A model generated the notes under the pieces. It was not told the DNA's origin, did no database searches, and worked only from the letters and a program-made list of their open reading frames with translations. A stretch of DNA of 33,033 nt, taken from Rhodoblastus acidophilus. GTDB lineage: Bacteria; Pseudomonadota; Alphaproteobacteria; Rhizobiales; Beijerinckiaceae. This document shows, one piece after another, positions 8,719 to 16,972 of the stretch. Every line of letters starts with the position of its first letter. Within the stretch, counting starts at the first letter, position 1. The stretch is from NCBI RefSeq assembly GCF_900187365.1, contig NZ_FYDG01000021.1, positions 1-33,033 on the forward strand. The letters run 5' to 3'. The position numbers were made by a program, and so were the translations under genes.

Positions 8719-9327
8719 CCAAAAGCCCAGAGCGATATGGGGCCCAAAGGGTAGAGGATCATCACGACGCGCCAGTTTGCCGTTTCGCCAAGCGAGCGCG
8801 GCGGAAAGCAGGGCCGAAAGCGTAGACGTTAGGAGGCACGACAGCAGCCCCTCGCCTCCTAACCAAAAGCCCGAGATCGCGAGAAGCCGCACATCTCCAC
8901 CACCTAGGCCCGCTCGTCCGGATAACACTTTGTAACTCCAACCAAATAGCCAGAACATCACATAGGCGCCTAGCCCCGAGCCAAGATATTCCACGATCAC
9001 CTCGGGCGGGCGGGAAAGCGCCGCAACGACGGCGAGACCTAGCAGCGGTCCATCAGGCACAACGAAGTATAGGCTGTCGATCATTGCGATAATGCCGAGC
9101 AGCACGAAGAGTATAAAACTCACGAGGACGAAGTCGGGAGACGTCGGCAATCCGCTCGCAAGCCCCAACCATCCCCCGACAAACATCCATATAAAAGGCG
9201 TCAGAGCTTGAGCATCCGGTCGCGCAATCAGAGCCGCCCAAGCAAACATTTTCAGACGCCGGCCGCGACGGCGCAGCCTCGCTGTCTGTATTCCCCAACC
9301 ATCTTTCAGAACGAGAATGCCGACCAA
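8686..9327 (-). CDS. gspO: Type IV prepilin peptidase (A24), GspO
   Basis: The membrane aspartyl protease that cuts the leader of GspG, H, I, J and K. The protein is short (213 residues from a TTG at 9327; an ATG at 9249 would give 187) and lacks the N-terminal zinc/methylase domain of the long PilD form. Several hydrophobic segments surround the two catalytic aspartates: D84 in IDSLYFVVPD and D145 in LGGGDVRL. N-methylation may be done elsewhere or omitted. It is separated from the pseudopilin genes by IS debris; its 3' end touches an IS110 scrap, so recombination reached the edge of the gene but left it intact. Confidence 0.85.
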   Translation of the reverse strand: MVGILVLKDGWGIQTARLRRRGRRLKMFAWAALIARPDAQALTPFIWMFVGGWLGLASGLPTSPDFVLVSFILFVLLGIIAMIDSLYFVVPDGPLLGLAVVAALSRPPEVIVEYLGSGLGAYVMFWLFGWSYKVLSGRAGLGGGDVRLLAISGFWLGGEGLLSCLLTSTLSALLSAALAWRNGKLARRDDPLPFGPHIALGFWLTWMFGPLTV

Positions 9328-9442
9328 CGCGCGCTGCCTTGAGAAATAGCGGGTTATGGAATGAAATCTACGATTGCTGAGAACGATGCCCCAGGCTTCT
9401 GCATCCTCCAGTGTCGTTGGCCACGCTGAAGCGTCTCAGCAG

Positions 9443-9592
9443 TCAACAATGACGTAATGTAAGCGTGGTGTCCGAATCGATTCCGGACAGGCAGAGGTCG
9501 TCGGCGCTTCTATCACGACGCGTTTTCGCATGGGACATACGCATGGCACGATACATGTCAAACCGGCAGGCCCACTCAAAATCGCGCAACAT
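9443..9592 (-). CDS. Possible 49-residue protein
   Basis: An ATG at 9592 follows AGGAGG directly, which is closer than normal spacing; an in-frame TTG is the next codon. The product is charged, without a membrane segment, and not recognised. It lies upstream of gspO on the same strand. It may only mark a ribosome-binding site in a leader region. Confidence 0.2.
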   Translation of the reverse strand: MLRDFEWACRFDMYRAMRMSHAKTRRDRSADDLCLSGIDSDTTLTLRHC

Positions 9593-9644
9593 CCTCCTTT
9601 TGTAACAACTCCGTCGGCAGCCGGATCGTTTTAACTTTTAACAA

Positions 9645-9663
9645 TGGGGCGAAAGCTGCCCCA
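9645..9663. terminator. Small hairpin, possible terminator
   Basis: TGGGGC (9645-9650) pairs with GCCCCA (9658-9663) across a 7-nt loop. It lies just downstream of the tiny ORFs on the minus strand. There is no strong T-run, so the call is weak. Confidence 0.3.
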
Positions 9664-9684
9664 AATAGTTCAACGAGTGCGCCG

Positions 9685-9798
9685 TCAAGCCGAACGTCCG
9701 GCGACATGACCTAACAAGACCCTAATCGCGATGATTAAGCGTTGGCGTACGATAAGCCCAATCGTTCTGTAGCCGCCGCGCAACATATCGTCTATCAT
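9685..9798 (-). CDS. Possible 37-residue basic hydrophobic peptide
   Basis: ATG at 9798 to TGA at 9685. The middle (IGLIVRQRLIIAIRVLLGHV) is amphipathic with Arg residues, as in small membrane-active peptides. It follows a 22-residue ORF by 2 nt and the zinc-ribbon gene, so it could be the third gene of one transcript. No family is recognised. Confidence 0.25.
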   Translation of the reverse strand: MIDDMLRGGYRTIGLIVRQRLIIAIRVLLGHVAGRSA

Positions 9799-9800
9799 AA

Positions 9801-9869
9801 TTACCCTGAGCGTTTGAACAGGGCTTGTCGGATTTCCTGGACATAGCCCTCCGCGATGACTTGGGCCAT
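9801..9869 (-). CDS. Possible 22-residue peptide
   Basis: ATG at 9869, 2 nt past the stop of the zinc-ribbon gene, to TAA at 9801. The residues (MAQVIAEGYVQEIRQALFKR) form a likely amphipathic helix. The tight spacing is the only support. Confidence 0.2.
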   Translation of the reverse strand: MAQVIAEGYVQEIRQALFKRSG

Positions 9870-9871
9870 TT

Positions 9872-10108
9872 CTAATTGACTCTCGGGGCTTCACCCAACC
9901 ACACCGGCTGAGCGACGATATCTCTTCCGCCGCATAAGGGGCAGATCATCAGCTGACTGATCTTTTCCAACGTTGTCGCTGATGGCAAGAAGGTGATTGG
10001 TGCCGTCCAGCTTTCGCCGCAACACTGGCACGATGCGCGAACTACTTCTACGCCACGCATCATGAGATCGTCCACTGTAATCCCAGACGGATGAATGTTT
10101 TGCATCAT
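9872..10108 (-). CDS. Small zinc-ribbon-like protein
   Basis: A 78-residue protein with two Cys pairs, CQCCGESW and CPLCGGRD, about 25 residues apart, a pattern that fits a single zinc ribbon. There is no signal peptide. It starts at an ATG (10108) with GAGAG upstream. The family is not named; such proteins often bind nucleic acid or a protein partner. It heads a run of two tiny ORFs toward gspO. Confidence 0.55.
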   Translation of the reverse strand: MMQNIHPSGITVDDLMMRGVEVVRASCQCCGESWTAPITFLPSATTLEKISQLMICPLCGGRDIVAQPVWLGEAPRVN

Positions 10109-10220
10109 TCGCTCTCAACGTTGCGCCCCGTCTCCAAAGGGAAGCGTGCCAGCCTCGTTACCGCCTTTTCGCACGACGCGATCATGTGGTATACAGATTC
10201 CGATACTGGAGACAACGTCA

Positions 10221-10376
10221 ATGACAGATGTCCGAATACCAGACCCGGGCCCCATACTCGCATGCGCATTCATCGGCACTTTCTTTGCCATCATCATGCT
10301 TATATTTATTCCTATTTCTGCCCTTGCAATTATTGTCGATCAGGTCACTGCGCTTTTTTGGCCGAAAAGGCGATAA
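10221..10376 (+). CDS. Small single-span membrane protein (51 residues)
   Basis: ATG at 10221 with GGAG 10 nt upstream. The product has a short polar N-terminus, a hydrophobic stretch from about residue 12 to 45 (ACAFIGTFFAIIMLIFIPIS and beyond) and a KRR end, so one or two membrane passes with a cytoplasmic tail. An in-frame upstream ATG at 10095 is less likely because that extension is basic and low in hydrophobicity. The family is not recognised. Confidence 0.45.
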   Translation: MTDVRIPDPGPILACAFIGTFFAIIMLIFIPISALAIIVDQVTALFWPKRR

Positions 10377-10801
10377 AGTAGAACTTGTAAGATGACGATA
10401 AAAATTCCAACCTCACCCTCGTTGAGATCTGCACGCGCTAACGCGATAGTTATGGCGAAGCTAGATCGGTTACGTTTGGAACCATGCGCCTCTGTTGGCT
10501 GCTTAACAAACGCTAATGCTTGTCGGCATGCTATTCATTCAGGAATGCCTACCGCGTTGCTCAAACGCGCAGATTGGCGCTGATCCATGGTCATCGATCA
10601 AAAGCGCCTCCTGTCACACGCGTCGACGTGTGTCGCACTCACAAACAGGGCTCGCGGATACGCTTGCACCTGCAAACTGGCATTATGCCGGTCACGAAGA
10701 CCTTTAGTTGCAATGAGTGTTCCCTTCAAACATTTTACCCTTAGCCGATCTGGCGTGACAGCACAAAAACGTGTTGTACGCTGCAGGATGAGGATGGCGC
10801 A
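10377..10801. other. Gap upstream of gspC
   Basis: About 425 bp with only short frames (for example 10392-10583 and one ending at 10814) that lack ribosome-binding sites and family character. It should contain the gspC promoter; none is clear by eye. Confidence 0.35.
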
Positions 10802-11290
10802 TTGGATCGAGTAAAATTTATCACATTCGTGGGCCTTGGGATCCTGGACTTGGCTGCAGCCGCGTACGCCCTCAAAGCCTGTACGCGCGAACTGGATAAT
10901 GTTTCACTCAACGTACCTCCCGCGCTGTCGCTCGCGCCCGCCCCAGCGAAACTCTCTCCAGATATCAAACAGGAATCGAGCGTTGAGGCTCTCAACCGAC
11001 CCCTGTTTGTAAAATCGCGTCGACCGCCGGTGGGAGAGCCACAAGCGACCAATGATTCGGAGGCGAATCCGCTTGGCATCAAAATGCGGGCGGTCGTGAT
11101 GGAGGGTCAGCGACCACGCGCATATCTAGTCGCGGGTGACGCCACTGATGGCAAATGGTTACAAGTCGGTGACCAAGTCGACTCTTGGAGAATTGACGTG
11201 ATTTCCGCAGATGCAATAACATTACGGCGCGCAGAAAGATCGGTTTCCATTGGCTTTGATTACTCTGGTGCTGTAAAAACGGCTCGATAG
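10802..11290 (+). CDS. gspC: T2SS inner-membrane protein GspC
   Basis: Predicted link between the inner-membrane platform and the secretin. It has 162 residues from a TTG start at 10802 (GAGGATG upstream; two nearby ATGs are out of frame). A single membrane helix (about residues 5-22) is followed by a Pro/Ala-rich linker and a homology-region domain from RPLFVKSRRPP through WLQVGDQVDSWRIDVIS to the end. The C-terminal PDZ domain of enterobacterial GspC is absent, as in short GspC/N forms. It is a stand-alone gene between gspO and the E-J operon. Its usual partner gspD is not next to it. Confidence 0.75.
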   Translation: MDRVKFITFVGLGILDLAAAAYALKACTRELDNVSLNVPPALSLAPAPAKLSPDIKQESSVEALNRPLFVKSRRPPVGEPQATNDSEANPLGIKMRAVVMEGQRPRAYLVAGDATDGKWLQVGDQVDSWRIDVISADAITLRRAERSVSIGFDYSGAVKTAR

Positions 11291-11464
11291 ATATCTGTAC
11301 AACCATCGCCGTTGCCTCCGATAGGACAACTTGCGTCATCAATTATATCGAAGCCGACGCATTCGAATGCGGAACATTATTTTGGTGCAAACACGATAGT
11401 CATTCATAATAGTCAATGACAATTGATGGTCCTATAACCAGCAAATACGCTATTCATGCTAAAA

Positions 11465-11707
11465 TTATTGAAGACGAGCGCGTCTTTGACGAAAATAGGC
11501 AAATTGCTTCGGTCTGATGGCGAGATCACCAAAGCGACCCACGCCATTTAAAAGTCCGTGGCGGGCGACCGTCGGCTGCGCAAAAGGCTCAAGAGGCGTC
11601 CCCATTCCTGAATGCCCACGAGAACCATCCGGCAACTTGCGTTCCGCCATGGCGGATAGGCCCGCTTTGTTCCCTTTGCCGACGGTCGTTTCGATTTGCG
11701 TCCACAT
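11465..11707 (-). CDS. Hypothetical protein, 80 residues
   Basis: Not recognised. An ATG at 11707 has GGAGGGG about 6 nt upstream, a strong ribosome-binding site, which favours this strand over the opposite frame. The product is soluble, Gly- and Arg-rich, without Cys or a signal peptide. It lies downstream of gspJ on the same strand, about 140 nt away. Confidence 0.35.
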   Translation of the reverse strand: MWTQIETTVGKGNKAGLSAMAERKLPDGSRGHSGMGTPLEPFAQPTVARHGLLNGVGRFGDLAIRPKQFAYFRQRRARLQ

Positions 11708-11847
11708 CGGCACCCCTCCAGAATCAGGCCGCCGACAGTCAATTACAACCGACTCTCGCGACTCAAATTCTTCTCGGACGGACACTCAAGGATGCGGATA
11801 AGGAATGATCCCCGACTCTTATATTCTTTCCCCATTTTGTGGCTTCT

Positions 11848-12453
11848 TCACCGCAGCGGGAGTGCGACGGTGACCGCGCTTTCCACCGGCCCGCTCGTCC
11901 CGCGTAGGCGGACGATTAAACGCACGAGGCGGGGAGGCGCCGGCGCCGCGTGCCAGTCATCGCGCCAGCGCGGCCTTTCGCCCAGCGCTGGCGAGCCAAA
12001 ATATGAGAACCGCAGGTCTAACAAGGCGTCGCTCAGCCGTATGCTCCGCATTCCTTGCCGGGTCACTCCAAAATCACTCTCGCGAAACACCTGGGTCCAC
12101 GCGTCGAGCGCGCGCATATCATCGCGCCCGATCTCCGTGGTCACCAGCCCGCCCCAATTTGCCATTCCATCGCTCAAAGCTACGAACCGGCACCACTCTG
12201 GGCCGCCATCAAAAGCGACAATGGAGGAGCCATCGGCGCGCGGTAGTTTTGCTGGGAATGCTCTTGCTAATTGACCTGCTAGCGCACGAACGATCAGATT
12301 GGCCTCGTCGAGTGAAGCCCCAACACGCGCGCTCTCCCAAGCGCGAGTCCCTAGCCTCAAGCCGCCGGCAAGCGTCGCAATCACGGCCGCGAGTAGACTG
12401 AGCGTCACAAGAATTTCAAGCAAGGTGAAGCCATCGCAGCGTCGAGGTCTCAA
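11848..12453 (-). CDS. gspJ: T2SS minor pseudopilin GspJ
   Basis: A 201-residue pseudopilin that forms the tip complex with GspI and GspK. The leader is MRPRRCDG cut before F9, with Glu at +5 (E13) in GFTLLEI. The soluble part carries the family's LRFSYFG and a C-terminal RLIVRLRG strand. It is the last gene of the operon; its ATG overlaps the gspI stop by 4 nt. Downstream DNA to 11708 is short and without a clear terminator. Confidence 0.9.
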   Translation of the reverse strand: MRPRRCDGFTLLEILVTLSLLAAVIATLAGGLRLGTRAWESARVGASLDEANLIVRALAGQLARAFPAKLPRADGSSIVAFDGGPEWCRFVALSDGMANWGGLVTTEIGRDDMRALDAWTQVFRESDFGVTRQGMRSIRLSDALLDLRFSYFGSPALGERPRWRDDWHAAPAPPRLVRLIVRLRGTSGPVESAVTVALPLR

Positions 12454-12860
12454 GGAAACGGCTCCTGCTGCCGCGCGACGAGCTTTTCCGTGATGAGTGT
12501 GAGACCGAACGCGCCGCCAGTCTGAGGCAGAATATCCAGCCGCAGGCGGTAACCGACCAAGGTTATACGTCCAGCAGGTCCTATGGCCGAGCGATCCTCA
12601 ACGGTGTGCAACCGCCAGCGTAGGCCATCGATGTAGCTGCCTGAGCTTCCGCCAGGCGCGAGCGGCAGCGAAACCCCAATTTCGGCAAGATGCGAGGTTC
12701 CGTCCAGGGAGGCGCGCGAGAGGAAATCGGCGCGCCGCTGGTTTTCGGCGCCAACGCTGAGCGCACGTAGCAACTGGCCGAGCGCCAGAGTCATGATTGC
12801 GAAGGCGACCAACGCTTCGATCAATGTGAACCCTCGTCGCTGGTCTAGTCGGAGACGCAT
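12450..12860 (-). CDS. gspI: T2SS minor pseudopilin GspI
   Basis: A 136-residue pseudopilin of the tip complex. The ATG at 12860 is chosen over one at 12881 because GGAGGAG stands 4 nt upstream. The leader is MRLRLDQRRG, then F11 with Glu at +5 (E15) in RRGFTLIEALVAFAIM. The rest has the short beta domain usual for GspI. It overlaps the gspH 3' end by 16 nt and gspJ by 4 nt. Confidence 0.9.
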   Translation of the reverse strand: MRLRLDQRRGFTLIEALVAFAIMTLALGQLLRALSVGAENQRRADFLSRASLDGTSHLAEIGVSLPLAPGGSSGSYIDGLRWRLHTVEDRSAIGPAGRITLVGYRLRLDILPQTGGAFGLTLITEKLVARQQEPFP

Positions 12861-13300
12861 ATGGCTCCTCCGGTCAACCAATTGACGGAGATTCTCGCTG
12901 AGCGTCCTTCCAGACCCAAAACGATGTCGCCCCCGCTGGCGCCGCCGTCTGGAAAAAACCTGATTCCTCCTTGGCCAGAGGCTGTTTCGTTACGCGCCAA
13001 CGTGAGCGTGATCGTCGCGTCACTCGGCAGCCGACCTTGTCCGTTAACTGAAGAGAAATAGGTCTTGGCGCCGACGTCGATCACGACAAGAGTGGGTTCG
13101 TGATTGGCCGCTGCGCGCGCCTGCGCCGCCCTGAGCGTTCCGCAAAGCCCGCGGACAGCCACCTCCAGCCGCAGCCGCGGGGATTTTGGCTGCAACAATT
13201 GCGCCGCGATAGAGCCGACAAGTGCGACCAAAGCGAGAGCGGCGAGCATTTCAAGAAGCGTAAATCCAGCACGCAGATTTTTTGCGCGCGAAATTCTCAT
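12845..13300 (-). CDS. gspH: T2SS minor pseudopilin GspH
   Basis: A 151-residue pseudopilin that joins the tip complex to the GspG filament. Leader MRISRAKNLRAG, then F13 with Glu at +5 (E17) in GFTLLEM. The C-terminal part contains IRFFPDGGASGG, the typical GspH/FimT signature. It overlaps gspF by 4 nt and gspI by 16 nt, so the whole run is translated in a coupled way. Confidence 0.9.
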   Translation of the reverse strand: MRISRAKNLRAGFTLLEMLAALALVALVGSIAAQLLQPKSPRLRLEVAVRGLCGTLRAAQARAAANHEPTLVVIDVGAKTYFSSVNGQGRLPSDATITLTLARNETASGQGGIRFFPDGGASGGDIVLGLEGRSARISVNWLTGGAICVSD

Positions 13301-14514
13301 TTCAAAGCCATGTCGTTGATACTGAGCACGGCGTCCATCACCGTAAGAATCAGCGCGCCGACTAAGCCGGCGATCACGATGGTGAGAAGCGGCGTGAGCA
13401 GACTCATCAACCTTTCGATTGCCGCTTGCGTGTCACGTTCGAATAAAGTCGCAAGGCGCAAAAGCATGGCGGCGGATTGGCCCGTCTCCTCGCCAATGGC
13501 GACCATTTGGGACGCCACCGACGGAAACAGTTCAACGTCCCGAAGAGCGGCGCTGAGCCGCGCGCCGCTGCGCACCTCGTCCAGCGCATGAGCGAGCCGG
13601 CCACGCAGATAAGCGTTGTTCACGGAAAGCCGCGCGCTGTCGAACGCCGGCAACAGCGGCGCTCCGGCCTTAAGAGTTGAGCCGAGCGCGCGTGCGAACC
13701 GGGCCGCTGCAAATTTCTGCAGCGAAGGCCCGAGCGCCGGCAACCTCAGCAGGGCGCGGTCGAAGGCGATCCGCAGCGCCGGCCGGCTGATGATGGCTCG
13801 TGCAGCCCCGGTGAGTCCGATCAACGCCGCCAGGGCAACAAGGCCCACCTCCTGGCCATGGGCTTCGACGTCCATTATAAGTCGCAGTCCTGACGGCAGC
13901 GGCCTGCCGTTGTCAGTGAAGATTGGAGCAATATTGGGAATGAGCGTGCCCAGCACCACCGAAACCGAGCCAATCGCCATGACAACAAGAAGCGCAGGAT
14001 ATACAAGCGCGCTCTGAACGCGTCCGCGCAATTCTTGGCGCCGCTCAAGCGTCTCGGCGAGCTCGCCGAGCGCCGCGCCGACGCGGCCGACGCTCTCGCC
14101 TTGCCGCACCACCTGAACGTAATCCTCTCCGAATACCTCGGGATGGCCGGCGAGCGCCTGCGACAGGGATGCGCCATCGACTATTTGTCGCAAAAGTTCT
14201 TCGACAATGCGGCGTAACGCAGACGACTCGGTTTCGCTGGCGAGCAGGCGGAGGCTCTGATCTAGCGGAATGTCGGCCTGCTCCAACGTGGCGAATTCTC
14301 GAGTGAACGCGGCGAGCCGCTTGGCGCCGGGATGGCGGGCGCCCCGCCGCAGTCGGAGCAAGATTGAAATGGACTCCGACGGCAAGCGCCATTCGAAGGG
14401 CGTCAGGCCCTGACGCCAGAGGCGTTCCTCGGCTTCAGCGCGCGAGATGGCTTCAACGTCGCCTTGGCGTAACTCGCCTCTGGAATCGAAGGCCCGATAG
14501 GAAAAGCGTACCAT
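13297..14514 (-). CDS. gspF: T2SS inner-membrane platform protein GspF
   Basis: The polytopic platform protein that the GspE ATPase acts on. The start is set at 14514 (MVRFSYRAFDSRGELRQG), the canonical GspF opening, giving 405 residues, the usual length; an in-frame ATG at 14547 lies inside gspE. Two T2SSF domains are visible, the first around FATLEQADIPLDQSLRLLA and the second around RFARALGSTLKAGAPLLPAF. Hydrophobic segments lie between them and at the C-terminus (LTIVIAGLVGALILTVMDAV). It begins inside the gspE stop region. Confidence 0.93.
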   Translation of the reverse strand: MVRFSYRAFDSRGELRQGDVEAISRAEAEERLWRQGLTPFEWRLPSESISILLRLRRGARHPGAKRLAAFTREFATLEQADIPLDQSLRLLASETESSALRRIVEELLRQIVDGASLSQALAGHPEVFGEDYVQVVRQGESVGRVGAALGELAETLERRQELRGRVQSALVYPALLVVMAIGSVSVVLGTLIPNIAPIFTDNGRPLPSGLRLIMDVEAHGQEVGLVALAALIGLTGAARAIISRPALRIAFDRALLRLPALGPSLQKFAAARFARALGSTLKAGAPLLPAFDSARLSVNNAYLRGRLAHALDEVRSGARLSAALRDVELFPSVASQMVAIGEETGQSAAMLLRLATLFERDTQAAIERLMSLLTPLLTIVIAGLVGALILTVMDAVLSINDMALK

Positions 14515-14515
14515 C

Positions 14516-16231
14516 TCAGCCGATCCGAGTCTCGCGAAGAACTTCATCGACGCTCGTCTCTCCGCTCCAGGCCTTTCTCATACCACTTTGGTACATTGTG
14601 ATCATTCCGCTCGCCCGCGCGGCCGCCTCTAGCTCGCTGCCAGCAACGTTCTGGCACACCAATCGCTGAAGACGCTCATTCGTCACCAAAAGCTCGGAGA
14701 TGGTGGAGAGCCCTGAATAACCGAGGCCCCGACATTGTGGACAGCCATTCGGACCGAGCAACCGAGGAGGCGTCTCGCAGACGATCTCGGCGGAAAGGCG
14801 TTCCCGCCATGCATCCGCTTCCGCGAGCGGCTCAGCGCACGCTTGGCACAGGCGCCGCACCAAGCGTTGCGCCACCACCGCTTTCACAGTCGTAGCGATA
14901 AGATAGTTCTCCACGCCCATATCGATTAAACGTGTGATAGAGGCTGATGCGCTGTTGGTGTGCAGAGTAGAAAAAACGAGATGGCCGGTGAGTGAAGCCT
15001 GGATGGCGATCCGCGCGGTCTGGGCGTCCCGGATCTCTCCAATCATCACGATGTCGGGATCCTGTCGAAGAATAGCACGCAGCGCCTCAGGAAAACCGAA
15101 GCCAATGGCAGGTTGCACCTGAACTTGATTGATTCCGGCTAGCTGGTATTCGACGGGATCTTCAACCGTAAAAATCTTTACATCTGGACGCGCCAGCTCG
15201 CGAAGCACGGTATAAAGCGTTGTGGTCTTGCCGCTGCCGGTCGGACCGGTGACGAGTACAAAGCCGTTCGGAAGCCGCATGATGTCGCGTAACGCGGCGA
15301 TTGTGTGCGGCTCAAAACCCAACTCCTCAAAATCCAGCACGACGCGGCTGCGATCAAAAATACGTAGTACAATGCTTTCGCCGTGCACCGTAGGTAGAGT
15401 CGAGACGCGGAAGTCGATGTCAACACCGCGGATTGGAAGAGTTATCCCGCCGTCCTGCGGCAATCGACGTTCTGCGATGTCCAGTCGCGCCATGATCTTT
15501 ATGCGCGAGGCGATGGCGGCCTTGAGTCCCGGAGGAAGCACATCAATGGTCTGCAGTGCGCCGTCGATGCGGTAGCGAAGTTGAACGCCTGCGGGCTTTG
15601 GCTCCATGTGGATGTCGGTGGCGCGCGCCTCTATTGCGTCAGCTATAATTTGATTGACGCGCCGCACGACCGGCGCCTCGTTGGCGATGTCGCGTAGCCG
15701 CTGCAAATCGACCTCGCTTGCCTCATCCGCGCGAAGATCCTGGCCGAGCGCCTCCGTGGCGCCGTGCCCGACGCCAAAAACTTGAGCCCACAATTGCTCG
15801 AAGACGGCGGGGCTCGCGAGACGTCTCTCGATGTTTAAGCCCGTGGCGTAAGCGAGCGCGTCGAGGGCATCGTGGTCGAAGGGATCGATCACGGCGACGC
15901 TGAGGCGTTCGCCCTCGGCTCGAAGTGGCAACACGCAATTCGCGCGCAGGAACTTTTGCGGCGCCAGTTCGGATGCGGCGATGTCCACCAATGCGTTGGT
16001 GGGGGTTACCTCGCTCAAATTTAAGAAGGCTGCAAGATGCGCCGCGAGATCGGCCTCTGCGATCAGCCCGAGTTTCGTGAGGACGCGATCAAAACGTTCG
16101 CCGCTTTGGCGCGCGACACGCAACACCCGCTGTAGCGCCCGTTCGTCGAGCGCGTCCTGGCCTTGAAGGAAAGCGCCGAATTCTTCTGCAAAGCCATCCG
16201 GCGCGCCCCTCGAGACTGTCTGCACCGTCAC
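14516..16231 (-). CDS. gspE: T2SS assembly ATPase GspE
   Basis: The cytoplasmic hexameric motor of the secretion system, 571 residues from a GTG at 16231. Domains in order: N-terminal GspE/PilB domain (about 30-155), N2 domain with ATDIHMEPK, and the ATPase core. Walker A is GPTGSGKTT (329-337), the Asp box IFTVEDPVEY (353-362), Walker B DIVMIGEIRD (393-402) and the His box near 415-426. The zinc-binding C-module has C462, C465, C497 and C500. All catalytic motifs are intact. It is the first gene of gspE-F-H-I-J and is divergent from the DUF1190-gspL-gspM operon. Confidence 0.95.
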   Translation of the reverse strand: MTVQTVSRGAPDGFAEEFGAFLQGQDALDERALQRVLRVARQSGERFDRVLTKLGLIAEADLAAHLAAFLNLSEVTPTNALVDIAASELAPQKFLRANCVLPLRAEGERLSVAVIDPFDHDALDALAYATGLNIERRLASPAVFEQLWAQVFGVGHGATEALGQDLRADEASEVDLQRLRDIANEAPVVRRVNQIIADAIEARATDIHMEPKPAGVQLRYRIDGALQTIDVLPPGLKAAIASRIKIMARLDIAERRLPQDGGITLPIRGVDIDFRVSTLPTVHGESIVLRIFDRSRVVLDFEELGFEPHTIAALRDIMRLPNGFVLVTGPTGSGKTTTLYTVLRELARPDVKIFTVEDPVEYQLAGINQVQVQPAIGFGFPEALRAILRQDPDIVMIGEIRDAQTARIAIQASLTGHLVFSTLHTNSASASITRLIDMGVENYLIATTVKAVVAQRLVRRLCQACAEPLAEADAWRERLSAEIVCETPPRLLGPNGCPQCRGLGYSGLSTISELLVTNERLQRLVCQNVAGSELEAAARASGMITMYQSGMRKAWSGETSVDEVLRETRIG

Positions 16232-16393
16232 CCCATGTCTTCCGTTTATCCTGCGCGATCATCAATCTTGCGTCCAGACGCAGGTATTGGTTAAATCTTT
16301 ATCGAATCGCAAAGTTCGGCCGATCGAGTGGTCCATCATTGTGTCATTGCAAAAGTCGGAAATGCAAGCGTTCTGATAGGATTGCGCACGAAT
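16232..16393. promoter_or_regulatory. Divergent promoter region of the two T2SS operons
   Basis: The 160 bp between the gspE start (minus) and the DUF1190-like gene (plus) must drive both operons. A GGAAG site lies upstream of the gspE GTG. No operator was found by eye. Shared control of both sides is inferred from position. Confidence 0.4.
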
Positions 16394-16972
16394 ATGCGAG
16401 CGATCAAAAAGTGGCTTTGTGTTTTTTTGTTCCTGCTGTCCAGCGCTACGGCTAGGTCAGAGGTAGGGCGGCTGTTCGCCTCACCCGAGGCGTGCCACAG
16501 CTCCGGGGCTTTCTCCGCAGCCGATTGCGCAGCTGCGTTCGACCGCGCCACTTTGTTGATGAACGAACAGGGACCGCATTTTTCCAACCGGATTGACTGT
16601 GTATTGAGCTTCAAAATGTGTGAGCGTAAGGCGGGCGTCTATCAGCCTGCGATGCTTGGGGTTGAAATTCGCAAGGAGGCGCACGAGACGATCGTTCTCC
16701 CGACGCTTGCCGTGGAAACGCCACCTGGAATGTTTAAAAATACTACTCACAAGCCCGATCGCCAAGTCGCCGATCTGCCGAGGTCGCGCCTGCCCGCCCC
16801 CTCACCGTACGGCGCTCTCTTGGTTGACGGTAGCATTCTTGTACCCAGCGAACCGCCGACTTTGGCAAAGTATCGCAGGATGATCGAGGCTAGCCAGCTA
16901 GATAAACGCGCAGCGAAGGCAGAATTGGCTCAGCCGCCCGCTGCCGTCCACAGCCGCGAAGAGAAGTTTTGA
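16394..16972 (+). CDS. Secreted DUF1190-like Cys-containing protein
   Basis: A 192-residue exported protein. An ATG at 16394 is chosen over 16328 because it starts a clean signal peptide (MRAIKKWLCVFLFLLSSATA). The mature N-terminus has LFASPEACHSSGAFSAADC and RIDCVLSFKMC, with C34, C45, C69 and C76; this Cys pattern and the wording around it resemble DUF1190 (YgiB-type) proteins, so the call is by pattern only. The C-terminus is Pro-rich and charged. Its stop overlaps the gspL start by 2 nt, so it is coupled to gspL-gspM. A periplasmic accessory role in the T2SS is inferred from that coupling. Confidence 0.6.
   Translation: MRAIKKWLCVFLFLLSSATARSEVGRLFASPEACHSSGAFSAADCAAAFDRATLLMNEQGPHFSNRIDCVLSFKMCERKAGVYQPAMLGVEIRKEAHETIVLPTLAVETPPGMFKNTTHKPDRQVADLPRSRLPAPSPYGALLVDGSILVPSEPPTLAKYRRMIEASQLDKRAAKAELAQPPAAVHSREEKF

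Noticed and set aside
11517-11801. Plus-strand frame of 94 codons
   Set aside because: No ribosome-binding site; the opposite strand frame 11465-11707 has a strong one.
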